Of a stretch of 14,018 bases of DNA, positions 7,916 through 14,018 are shown in pieces. The notes under the pieces were generated by a model. That model saw only the letters and a list, made by a program, of their open reading frames with translations. It searched no databases and was not told the DNA's origin. The stretch's first letter is position 1; every line of letters begins with the position of its first letter. The translations under genes and the position numbers were made by a program. The DNA lies in NCBI GenBank assembly GCA_050115555.1, contig JASFQI010000105.1, forward strand, positions 1-14,018. The letters run 5' to 3'. This DNA comes from JASFQI01 sp050115555. Its GTDB lineage: Bacteria > Desulfobacterota > DSM-4660 > Desulfatiglandales > HGW-15.

Positions 7916-8055
7916 CCGGTGTGCTCCTCTTTCTTAGGGCAGGGGTGGCCTCTCCCCGCCGGCGGGGAGTGTTGGTACAGGACCCGATCACCTCGGACCG
8001 AGAGGCCGTAGGGGCGGGACACCGAGAATGCGATGCCCGCCCGCACCGGAATGAG
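7916..8055 (-). repeat. GC-rich stem-loop spacer between dctP and dctQ (REP-like)
   Basis: Three inverted repeats are packed into this gap. They are an 18-nt perfect palindrome at 7952-7969 (CTCCCCGCC/GGCGGGGAG), CTCGG-A-CCGAG at 7992-8002, and GGGCGGG at 8012-8018 pairing with CCCGCCC at 8036-8042. The base composition is far richer in G and C than the flanking genes. The GTAGGGGCGGG...CCCGCCC form resembles palindromic intergenic repeats scattered in many bacterial genomes. There is no T-run, so it is not a classical terminator. Stabilising the upstream dctP message or dampening read-through into dctQM is plausible, since binding proteins are needed in excess. Confidence 0.6.
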
Positions 8056-9108
8056 TTATTCCAGACCTCGCCAAGTCTTTATCATTTCAATTGCCTGGGC
8101 GTTTGCAGGATCTCTTTTAGAGATTTCCTCCCATATTTCGAGCGCAGCCTCTTCATGCTTTTTAATGCATTTCATTGGTAATTCTATTGCTATAACATTT
8201 CCTTTTTCTTGGAGCTTCTCAACCTTTTTCAGTTCACCGTCATAAATGTCAACAAGTTCGTCGAAGTACTCCTTGGCCGCATTAGTAACAACGGTTTTGA
8301 GGTCTCCCGGCAACTCTTCCCATGATTCCATATTCACCAGCATGTGCCCGATACTTTGGAGGTTTTCCCCACCAAGGATTCGGTAGGGTGCCACTTCCTG
8401 CCATTTTAAGGCCGTGACGGCACTCAAATCCCACTGGGCAGCGTCCAGAGTCCCCAGCTTCAAGGCCATGTAAGTTTCCGTACCACTGACAATGGCTCCT
8501 CCAGCCCCGAGCTTGTTGTAGTACTCGTTGAAGGATCCCTCGGCAGAGATCTTAAGGCCTTTAAAATCATCACAGGTCTTGATGGGTTTCGTGGAAAGGA
8601 TGAAGCCGGGACCATAGGTGTGCAGATCCAGCCAATAGAGCCCTTGCTTGGCGTATTCCTTACGGAGCAGATCAACAAAGCCGCTTTCGTAGAAAAAGTC
8701 GCGAATTTTCTTGGCCCCATCTGTAAAAGACTTCTGTTCTGTCAAGTGGTAGGCATAAGGAATACCGAATTCAACTTCAGCCACAGGGACGAGCCCTGCC
8801 CACATGGCACCGAGCCCGTGGAGCATATCCAGGGTGCCTCGCTTTGTGGATTCAAACAGCTGCTCACCGGGAACGATTTCAGGGTCTGCGAAAACCGATA
8901 TCTTCAACCTGCCATTGCTCATTTTGTCGACATTTTCAGCAAACTTGTCGAGAAGTACCATGGAAACGTCCCCCCGGGGAAAGGCCGATTGGATTTTCCA
9001 TCGGAATTTGTCTTTTGCATGGACTGTGGGCGCCCAACTGATGGTGGTCACAAAGGAAATTGCCATAAAAAGGATTGATACAAAAATGAACGTCTTTTTT
9101 TTGGTCAT
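8056..9108 (-). CDS. dctP: TRAP transporter periplasmic substrate-binding protein, DctP family
   Basis: The 350-aa protein begins with a Sec signal peptide: MTKKK, then a hydrophobic core, then APTVHA with likely cleavage after Ala31. The mature part follows the DctP fold, with RGTLDMLHGLGAMWAGLVP, FGIPYAY, GFILSTKPIKTCDDFKGLKI and YMALKLGTLDAAQWDLSA. It captures the substrate in the periplasm and hands it to DctQM. At residue 188, after FKGLKI, there is a Ser where most family members have the Arg that salt-bridges the substrate carboxylate, so the ligand or its binding mode may be unusual. An excellent AAAGGAGG lies 5 nt upstream of the ATG, fitting a highly translated first gene of the operon. 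Function as a binding protein is firm; the ligand is unknown. Confidence 0.92.
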   Translation of the reverse strand: MTKKKTFIFVSILFMAISFVTTISWAPTVHAKDKFRWKIQSAFPRGDVSMVLLDKFAENVDKMSNGRLKISVFADPEIVPGEQLFESTKRGTLDMLHGLGAMWAGLVPVAEVEFGIPYAYHLTEQKSFTDGAKKIRDFFYESGFVDLLRKEYAKQGLYWLDLHTYGPGFILSTKPIKTCDDFKGLKISAEGSFNEYYNKLGAGGAIVSGTETYMALKLGTLDAAQWDLSAVTALKWQEVAPYRILGGENLQSIGHMLVNMESWEELPGDLKTVVTNAAKEYFDELVDIYDGELKKVEKLQEKGNVIAIELPMKCIKKHEEAALEIWEEISKRDPANAQAIEMIKTWRGLE

Positions 9109-9269
9109 GTTCGCCTCCTTTAGTTGTCTGTTAAATGATATGATTCTGCTTAATACACCTAAAATTCCATAAAGTTAAGCATATATTAGTGCTTATATGT
9201 CGAACCATATTTAACAATAAATGCATTCGATAGAGGCTGCGGACGTTCCGTGCTGAAAGTTCACGAGGT
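9109..9269 (-). promoter_or_regulatory. Upstream region of the TRAP/Mo-hydroxylase cluster with a weak promoter candidate
   Basis: This AT-rich stretch precedes the first gene of the minus-strand cluster, so the main promoter is expected here. On the minus strand the best sigma-70-like pair I see is TTAACT (9178-9173) and TATTAA (9155-9150) with a 17-nt spacer, each matching consensus at 4 of 6 positions. It would give a leader of about 35 nt ending in the strong dctP ribosome site. I see no convincing sigma-54 element. The assignment of the exact promoter is weak. Confidence 0.35.
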
Positions 9270-9316
9270 GATTTTGAGCTTGACATACAGGCTGTATGTA
9301 TGTCAAGCTCAAAATC
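9270..9316. promoter_or_regulatory. Large inverted repeat with operator-like core
   Basis: A perfect 19-bp inverted repeat has arms at 9270-9288 and 9298-9316. It may extend imperfectly outward, with AAGTTCA at 9257-9263 facing TGAACTT at 9329-9335. Its centre is a second, overlapping palindrome, ACATACAG-G-CTGTATGT at 9283-9299, which resembles TetR/AcrR-type operators. A TetR-family gene lies 2 kb away, across the IS4 insertion. On the plus strand the stem is followed by ATTTTT, so a terminator is an alternative, though no plus-strand gene precedes it. It could also be a remnant of a mobile element. Confidence 0.5.
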
Positions 9317-9467
9317 ATTTTTCCCACTTGAACTTCTGAATTCTATTGCGAAGAGTACTGAAGAAGCAGAAATATCAATAAGTTATCGAATTAGAGCCGG
9401 GCCTGACGCGGATGAATTGGCTTCATTATGGGCCATAGATAAGCTTTTTCAATGCAATATCAGTGGT
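9300..9467 (+). other. Possible ORF remnant interrupted by the IS4 element
   Basis: An open frame begins inside the inverted repeat (MSSSKSFFPLELLNSIAKS) and runs to the left end of the IS4 element, continuing only 13 codons into it. No ribosome site precedes the ATG and I recognise no domain. The frame is open upstream to 9234. The sequence on the other side of the insertion does not continue a recognisable frame. It may be the truncated 5' end of a lost gene or a chance ORF. Confidence 0.2.
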
Positions 9468-10790
9468 GTCCGGGGAAAATCAGGGGTTTCCCATATAACC
9501 CGTTAATTTTTAGACAAAAATCGCGATTTATGCCTGTTACCGACTTGAACTTTTCGCTAAATACTCCCTATGCTTCTGCCACACCCTGCTGGCAGGAGGA
9601 TCCGGCGAATGTACACAGGCAAACTTGTCTTCAGCCAAGTCATAGAACACCTGCCTCTTCATACCCTCAGACGGCATGTCCGCCGATATGGAGGCAACCG
9701 CTACGTCAAACAGTTCAGCTGTCTCGATCAGTACCTCTGTATGGCCTTCACTCAGTTGACCTACCGAGAGAGTCTGCGAGACATCGAAGCCTGTCTGCGC
9801 GCACAGTACAACAAGCTCTATCACATGGGCATTCGTGCGAACGTCTCAAGGAGCACCTTGGCCGATGCCAACGACCGCAGGGACTGGCGTACCTATGCCG
9901 ATTTCGCGCAATCCGTGATCGCCATCGCCCGCAAGCTCTACGCGGACGATCATTTTGGAATCGAACTCGAGAACACCGCCTATGCGCTGGACGCCACGAC
10001 CATCGATCTCTGCCCGTCCATGTTTCCTTGGGCTCGTTTCCGGAAAACCAAGGCCGCCGTCAAACTCCACACGCTGTTGGACATGAGGGGCAGCATCCCC
10101 AGCTTCATTCACATCACCGATGGAAAGGTACACGACGTCAGGGTGCTCGATTTTCTTCTGCCGGAACCCGGCGCCTTCTACGTGATGGATCGCGGATATC
10201 TCGACTTTCAACGGCTCTATTTTCTGGCGAGTTCCGGAGCGTTCTTTGTGACGAGGGCCAAGTCCAATACGCTCTTTCGAAGGAGATACTCGCATCCTTC
10301 AGACCGCTCACAGGGCGTTCTGTGCGACCAGACCATCGTGTTGACCGGAAAGAAGGCCGTCACAGACTATCCCCAAGCCCTTCGACGCGTAAAGTACCAC
10401 GACGCGCAAACGGGCAAGATCTTCAACTTTCTGACGAACAGCTTCGCCATTCCATCAACGACGGTAGCCGAGCTCTATCGATACCGCTGGAAGGTGGAGC
10501 TGTTCTTCAAGTGGATCAAGCAGTACCTTCGGATCAAGTCGTTTTATGGGACCTCCGAGAACGCCGTGAAGAGCCAAGTTTGGATTGCGGTGTCGGTGTA
10601 TGTTCTCGTTGCCATCATCAAGAAACGTCTGAAAATCGAGGCCAGCCTCTACACCATGTTACAGCTTTTGAGTGTCACCGTTTTCGAAAGATTGCCATTA
10701 ATCCAAGTGGTTACGGGAACGAGCAACAGGATCAAAGACTTGGTGCCATCTAACCAATTAAATTTATTCGGGGATTTCCCCGGACAGTAG
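9467..10790 (+). mobile_element. IS4-family insertion sequence
   Basis: Terminal inverted repeats of 12 bp are visible: TGTCCGGGGAAA at 9467-9478 and its complement at 10775-10786. Between them is one full-length DDE transposase. A 12-bp palindrome AAATCGCGATTT lies at 9518-9529, in the leader. The transposase reads through the right repeat and stops at 10788-10790, so the true right end may lie a few bases past the repeat core. I find no convincing target-site duplication in the immediate flanks. The element separates the operator-like repeat from the regulator genes on its right. Confidence 0.8.
9609..10790 (+). CDS. IS4-family transposase (DDE)
   Basis: The enzyme cuts and rejoins the IS ends. 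From the chosen ATG it is 393 aa. The catalytic triad is Asp128 (LDATTIDL), Asp194 (VMDRGYLDF) and Glu297, in the IS4 signature Y-x2-R-x3-E-x6-K (YRYRWKVELFFKWIK). The N-terminal MYTGKLVFSQ and the FSCLDQYLCMAFTQLTYRESLRDIE block are typical of the group. I prefer the start at 9609 to the upstream in-frame ATG at 9570: AGGAGG lies about 9 nt before it, the upstream ATG has no ribosome site, and relatives begin at this methionine. The C-terminus (NQLNLFGDFPGQ) is encoded within the right terminal repeat. All motifs are intact, so it may be active. Confidence 0.9.
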   Translation: MYTGKLVFSQVIEHLPLHTLRRHVRRYGGNRYVKQFSCLDQYLCMAFTQLTYRESLRDIEACLRAQYNKLYHMGIRANVSRSTLADANDRRDWRTYADFAQSVIAIARKLYADDHFGIELENTAYALDATTIDLCPSMFPWARFRKTKAAVKLHTLLDMRGSIPSFIHITDGKVHDVRVLDFLLPEPGAFYVMDRGYLDFQRLYFLASSGAFFVTRAKSNTLFRRRYSHPSDRSQGVLCDQTIVLTGKKAVTDYPQALRRVKYHDAQTGKIFNFLTNSFAIPSTTVAELYRYRWKVELFFKWIKQYLRIKSFYGTSENAVKSQVWIAVSVYVLVAIIKKRLKIEASLYTMLQLLSVTVFERLPLIQVVTGTSNRIKDLVPSNQLNLFGDFPGQ

Positions 10791-10828
10791 TGAATTAAAT
10801 AGATTTATTATGGGCATATTTTATCATT

Positions 10829-10834
10829 TATAAT
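10829..10834 (+). promoter_or_regulatory. Candidate -10 box for the response regulator
   Basis: A perfect TATAAT lies 18 nt before the ATG of the receiver-domain gene, and a GAGGG ribosome site lies between. The matching -35 is poor (TTATTA at 10805-10810, 18-nt spacer). The promoter lies outside the adjacent IS4 element, so the regulator does not obviously depend on the IS for expression. Confidence 0.4.
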
Positions 10835-10852
10835 GTTTTTTGTGAGGGTTGT

Positions 10853-11326
10853 ATGAATCAGAAACAAAAACTGACGGGCAAAAGAATATTGATTGTCGAT
10901 GACGAAGTCGATATATTGGAGGCCCTCAAAGAGCTGCTTCCCATGTGCCATGTCAAAGAGGCCGAAACGTTTGAAGAAGCCGAGAGACTTTTACATCAAG
11001 AAACGTTTGATTTGACAATACTGGATATCATGGGAGTCCGAGGGTACGAATTACTTGAAATAGCGAATAAAAACGATGTAATAACCGTTATGCTTACGGC
11101 AAATGCCCTGACTCCCGAGAATCTTGACCGTTCAAGGAAAGGAGGGGCGGCCTATTTTGTGCCAAAGGAGAAGATATCGGAAATCGAGACATATTTGACG
11201 GACGTTCTCGAGGCGCAAGAAAAAGGCAAAAACCTGTGGTCACGCTGGCTTGAGCGTTTTGAAGACTATTTTGATCGAAAGTTTGGTGGGGACTGGAAAG
11301 AGAAACATTATATGTCTTTTCGGTAG
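10853..11326 (+). CDS. Stand-alone receiver-domain response regulator
   Basis: The 157-aa protein has a CheY-like receiver over residues 10-125 and no DNA-binding output domain. The acidic pair is Asp16-Asp17 (LIVDDE), the phospho-acceptor is Asp58 (LTILDIMGV), the switch residues are Thr82 and Tyr101, and the conserved lysine is Lys105 (VPKEK). The remaining tail (about 126-157) is basic and aromatic, with WSRWLERFEDYFDRKFGGDW. Such short regulators pass a phosphoryl signal by protein contact. No histidine kinase is in the window, so its partner is elsewhere. The downstream TetR gene follows after 37 nt on the same strand, and the two may be co-transcribed. Confidence 0.85.
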   Translation: MNQKQKLTGKRILIVDDEVDILEALKELLPMCHVKEAETFEEAERLLHQETFDLTILDIMGVRGYELLEIANKNDVITVMLTANALTPENLDRSRKGGAAYFVPKEKISEIETYLTDVLEAQEKGKNLWSRWLERFEDYFDRKFGGDWKEKHYMSFR

Positions 11327-11363
11327 CGGCGTGAAAAAGAAGACTCTCTATACAATAGATTAG

Positions 11364-11969
11364 ATGATGGAACAGATAAATAATAGAAAAATTATTAAGG
11401 GAAAAAGAACGTTATTTAAGCTAAAAAAAACAGCTAAATCGCTATTTAGCAAAAAAGGCTATGCAAAAACTTCAACAGAAGATATCGTTTCTGAAGCGAA
11501 AGTCACGAGAGGTGCTCTTTATCATCATTTCAAGGGTAAAAAAGATTTGTTTAGGGCTGTGTTTGATGATGTTCATGTTGATATTGCAAATGAAATAATT
11601 AAACAATCAAGGCCAGAAAAAAGCTCGTGGGATCGTTTATTAAAAGGCACTTATACGTTTTTAAATGTTTGCATGGAACCAGAGATCCAGCGTATTGTTT
11701 TGATTGACGGGCCCGCCGTTTTAGGATGGCAGGAATGGCGTGAGATAGACACACAAAGATCCGTGATTTTTTTAAAGAAAATCCTCAAAGACTTGATGAT
11801 GGAACAACAAATCACCGGAATTTCGCTCGATGCCACAACGCATTTGATCTCGGGCGCAACCAATGAACTCGCACTTTGGATCGCTCAAGCGAAAAAGCCG
11901 GAACAAGCCCTCGAGGAAGCCCGTTTGACTCTTAGAACGATGTTCGAAAAACTCTTCCTTTCGGAATAG
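11364..11969 (+). CDS. TetR/AcrR family transcriptional regulator
   Basis: The 201-aa protein has an N-terminal TetR helix-turn-helix: AKSLFSKKGY, then TSTEDIVSEAKVTRGALYHHF at about 36-56, then KGKKDLF. The C-terminal ligand domain includes RIVLIDGPAVLGWQEWREID, seen in a subset of the family. It is expected to be a dimeric repressor released by a small ligand. No strong ribosome site marks the start; the ATG at 11364 or the adjacent one at 11367 could be used. The first half is AT-rich, in contrast to the GC-rich IS1634-type element downstream. Its target is unknown. The palindrome at 9283-9299 upstream of the TRAP cluster is a candidate operator. Confidence 0.88.
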   Translation: MMEQINNRKIIKGKRTLFKLKKTAKSLFSKKGYAKTSTEDIVSEAKVTRGALYHHFKGKKDLFRAVFDDVHVDIANEIIKQSRPEKSSWDRLLKGTYTFLNVCMEPEIQRIVLIDGPAVLGWQEWREIDTQRSVIFLKKILKDLMMEQQITGISLDATTHLISGATNELALWIAQAKKPEQALEEARLTLRTMFEKLFLSE

Positions 11970-12100
11970 TTCCTGTTTTAATTTCATGGATAGCTGGCGA
12001 CTTTCCCATTCATCAACTGCTTTTCCATTTATCATTTTACCCCACTACCTCGTTCGTTTCGTTCGAGTTCCCTTTATATGTCTTTTTCGTTTATCGGGTC
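11970..12100. other. Spacer between the TetR gene and the IS1634-type element
   Basis: No gene or clear terminator is seen. A small direct repeat CGTTCG occurs at 12051-12056 and 12060-12065. The left flank of the IS, ending TTATCGGGTC, should hold one copy of the target duplication. Confidence 0.4.
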
Positions 12101-12220
12101 CTCAACTTTGACACCTGCAGCGGCGATTTCGGGTCCGATGTCTTGAAATTACTAGGATAATGCTACTCCCGAAAGCCCCAAATGTAGTACGTACACGAAA
12201 ACACTAGCTCAATAAAATGC

Positions 12221-12249
12221 TTGACATAATTGGGTCTATATGCTAATCC
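12221..12249 (+). promoter_or_regulatory. Candidate transposase promoter
   Basis: A perfect TTGACA lies at 12221-12226, with a weak -10 such as TAATCC at 12244-12249 after 17 nt (or GCTAAT at 12242-12247). Transcription would begin almost at the chosen ATG (12260), implying a leaderless or very short leader. That fits the absence of a ribosome site. Confidence 0.35.
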
Positions 12250-12259
12250 GTGTAGCACT

Positions 12260-13942
12260 ATGTTCGTCCGCGTCGTCACCAGCAAGCAGAAGCACGGCAC
12301 CTACCGCTCCGTGCAGATCGTGGAGTCCTACCGCGACCCCAAGAAGAGCAAGTACCCCATCACCCGCGTCATCGCTCACCTCGGCCAGGTCGACAGCCTC
12401 TCCGACCGCGACGTGGACAACATCATCAACGGGGTCTGCAAGGCCATCGGACGCCCTACCTCCAAGGACGCCGCCTTGGAGTGCGCCTGGGACTTCGGCC
12501 ATGTCTTTGCGCTCCTGGAGATCTGGAAGCACCTCAAGGTCGGCACCCTCCTCAAGCAGAAGGCCGGGGAGACCGGGCAGAGCTTCGATTTGGAGGCCCA
12601 CATCCGGCTCATGGTCATCAACCGCCTCTGCGATCCCACAAGCAAGCTCGGTCTGCTTCAGTGGCTCGAGGGGGTCTACCTTCCGGGGATCGACCGCCAT
12701 GAGGTGGAGTACCACCACCTGCTCCGGGCTATGGACTGGCTGATCGATCACAAGGAAGAGCTGGAGAAGAAGATCGCCAACCGGCTCCTCACCCTCTTTG
12801 ATCGGGAGGTGGATCTCGTTTTCTACGACATCACCTCGAGCTACTTCGAGGGGGATCACTCCATTACCGCAGACGACATCCGCCGCTACGGCTACAGCCG
12901 GGACCACCGGCCGGAACGGCGGCAGGTGGTGATCGGGGTGGTCATGACCCGGGACGGGATCCCCCTGTGCCACCACGTCTTTCACGGGGCCACCCCGGAT
13001 AAAAGCACGGTCCGGGAGGTGGTCCGGGATCTCAAGGAGCGCTTCGGGCTCAAGAGAGTGGTGTTTGTGGGCGATCGGGGCATGCTGAGCGAGGAGAACC
13101 TGGAGTACCTCCTGGCAGAGGACCTGGGCTTCATCGTGTGCCACCGCCTGAGGCAGAACAATGAGATCAAGGATCTGGTCACCACCACCCATGAAGCGCT
13201 CAACACCGACCCCAAGGCCGGGGAGCAGTACCGGGAGGAGGAGCGGGAGGGGATCAAGTTTGTGATGGCCTACAACCCGGAAGTGGCTTCGGCCGTGCGC
13301 AAGCGCCGGGAGGCGGCCTTGGAGAAGGCCAACGCCTTGATCCAGGATGTGCGCGCCCGGCTCCGCAAGGCCCAGGAGGGCAAGGCTCGGGGCCGACCCC
13401 TGACCCCGGAAGGGGCGCTCCTCCAAGTACGCGACTACCTCAAGCGGCACAACCTCCTGCGCTGCTACAAGCTCGAGCTGGGGCCCCGGAAGGGTTTGCG
13501 GGTGACCTCGGACAGTGCAGCCCGGCACTGGGAGAAGCTCATCGACGGAAAACTGGTGGTGGAGACTACGCTGACAGATCTTCCCCCGGAAGACGTGATC
13601 CGGCGCTACAAGGAACTCCAGCTCATCGAGCGGGGTTTCCGGAGCATGAAAAGCAGCCTCAAGCTCCGGCCGTTCTACCACTGGACCGAGCGGCGCATCC
13701 GGGCCCATGTGTTCCTCTGTGTGATGGCACTCCAGATGGAGCGGTACATGACATCTCGGCTCCAGCCCCTGAAGATCTCCGCCCAGACCGCGCTCGAGAA
13801 GCTGAGGCAGATCAAGGCCGGGCAGGTGGTGCTGAACGGGGCCAAGGCCCCGGTGATCACCGCCCTGGGCGAGGAGCACAAGGCGATCTTCCAGCAGCTG
13901 GAGCTTTCCTTCCCGAAAATCAAGCAGTTGCAGGATTTGTAG
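12260..13942 (+). CDS. IS1634 family transposase (DDE)
   Basis: From the ATG at 12260 this is a 560-aa transposase of the IS1634 (IS4-like) type, with the start MFVRVVTSKQKHGTYRSVQIVE typical of the family. The catalytic residues are Asp190 (VFYDITSSYFEG), Asp272 (VFVGDRGMLSE) and Glu457 (LIERGFRSMK), followed by RAHVFLCVMALQMERY. A TTG at 12230 in the same frame would add ten residues but lacks support. Codons strongly favour G or C in third position, unlike the TetR gene next door, and this produces a long mirror ORF on the other strand. The reading frame is complete, so the element may be mobile. Confidence 0.9.
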   Translation: MFVRVVTSKQKHGTYRSVQIVESYRDPKKSKYPITRVIAHLGQVDSLSDRDVDNIINGVCKAIGRPTSKDAALECAWDFGHVFALLEIWKHLKVGTLLKQKAGETGQSFDLEAHIRLMVINRLCDPTSKLGLLQWLEGVYLPGIDRHEVEYHHLLRAMDWLIDHKEELEKKIANRLLTLFDREVDLVFYDITSSYFEGDHSITADDIRRYGYSRDHRPERRQVVIGVVMTRDGIPLCHHVFHGATPDKSTVREVVRDLKERFGLKRVVFVGDRGMLSEENLEYLLAEDLGFIVCHRLRQNNEIKDLVTTTHEALNTDPKAGEQYREEEREGIKFVMAYNPEVASAVRKRREAALEKANALIQDVRARLRKAQEGKARGRPLTPEGALLQVRDYLKRHNLLRCYKLELGPRKGLRVTSDSAARHWEKLIDGKLVVETTLTDLPPEDVIRRYKELQLIERGFRSMKSSLKLRPFYHWTERRIRAHVFLCVMALQMERYMTSRLQPLKISAQTALEKLRQIKAGQVVLNGAKAPVITALGEEHKAIFQQLELSFPKIKQLQDL

Positions 13943-14018
13943 TACGAAAATCGACATCGCGAAAACGCTAACCCTTCAAAATCAAAAGGAATCCGCCATT
14001 TCAGCTGTCAAAGTCGAG

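Larger units (their letters stand above)
12101..14018 (+). mobile_element. IS1634-type insertion sequence (right end at window edge)
   Basis: The left end begins CTCAACTTTGACACCTG at 12101. The right end, read on the minus strand from 14018, begins CTCGACTTTGACAGCTG. The two align over about 25 bp with only a few mismatches, so they are terminal inverted repeats. A full transposase lies between them. The window stops exactly at the visible right repeat, so the target duplication cannot be checked and the repeat may extend further. The element is much richer in G and C than the regulator genes to its left, a sign of different origin. Confidence 0.85.

Noticed and set aside
9270..9325. Inverted repeat plus ATTTTT as an intrinsic terminator
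   Set aside because: No plus-strand gene ends upstream of it, the stem base is AT-rich, and the overlapping operator-like palindrome fits better. It is not fully excluded.
9452..10753. 433-aa plus-strand frame overlapping the IS4 transposase
   Set aside because: It is the alternate frame of a transposase with a clear DDE triad. Its product is low-complexity and rich in Arg, His and Ser.
12051..12070. CGTTCG direct repeats before the IS1634-type element as an operator or attachment site
   Set aside because: Only two short copies, without symmetry or a linked recombinase of a type that uses such sites.
12236..13957. 573-aa open frame on the minus strand opposite the IS1634-type transposase
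   Set aside because: It mirrors the transposase almost exactly, is rich in Leu, Val, Pro and His repeats with no known domain, and results from the strong G/C third-position bias of the real gene.

Overview
The window looks like a piece of an anaerobic, probably sulfate-reducing Desulfobacterota (deltaproteobacterial) chromosome. This is inferred from the mix of a DsrC/TusE-type protein, a MOP-like molybdenum aldehyde oxidoreductase, a DctPQM TRAP transporter, a lone receiver-domain protein and several insertion sequences. It is not read from a phylogenetic marker. There are no rRNA, tRNA or CRISPR features that I can support.

Region 1 (about 279-9108, minus strand) is one seven-gene cluster, read from right to left. 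It comprises the TRAP substrate-binding protein (dctP), small TRAP membrane subunit (dctQ), large TRAP membrane subunit (dctM), a class III PLP aminotransferase, a one-chain molybdenum hydroxylase with two [2Fe-2S] clusters, a DsrC/TusE-like sulfur-relay protein, and a cysteine desulfurase-family protein. Gaps are short (0-150 nt), so co-transcription is likely. A reading consistent with the families is uptake of an organic anion or amino acid, transamination to an aldehyde or oxo acid, and oxidation by the Mo enzyme. The last two genes could supply sulfur for the sulfido ligand of its cofactor. Substrate and sulfur route are inference. Both sulfur genes carry frameshifts in this sequence: the desulfurase near 787, and the DsrC-like gene near 1477-1482, where the Cys-bearing C-terminal tail is found intact in another frame. 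Either the cluster's tail is decaying or the sequence has indel errors.

Region 2 (9109-9466) is the upstream region of the cluster. It has a strong Shine-Dalgarno for dctP, a weak promoter candidate, and a 19-bp perfect inverted repeat around an operator-like ACATACAG-G-CTGTATGT core.

Region 3 (9467-10790) is an IS4-family insertion sequence. Region 4 (10853-11969, plus strand) encodes a stand-alone receiver-domain response regulator and a TetR-family regulator. Region 5 (12101-14018) is a GC-rich IS1634-type element whose terminal repeats are visible at both ends, the right one coinciding with the window edge. A 13-bp match to that terminal repeat at 41-53 suggests a related IS end also lies at the left edge, so the metabolic cluster may be bracketed by insertion sequences.
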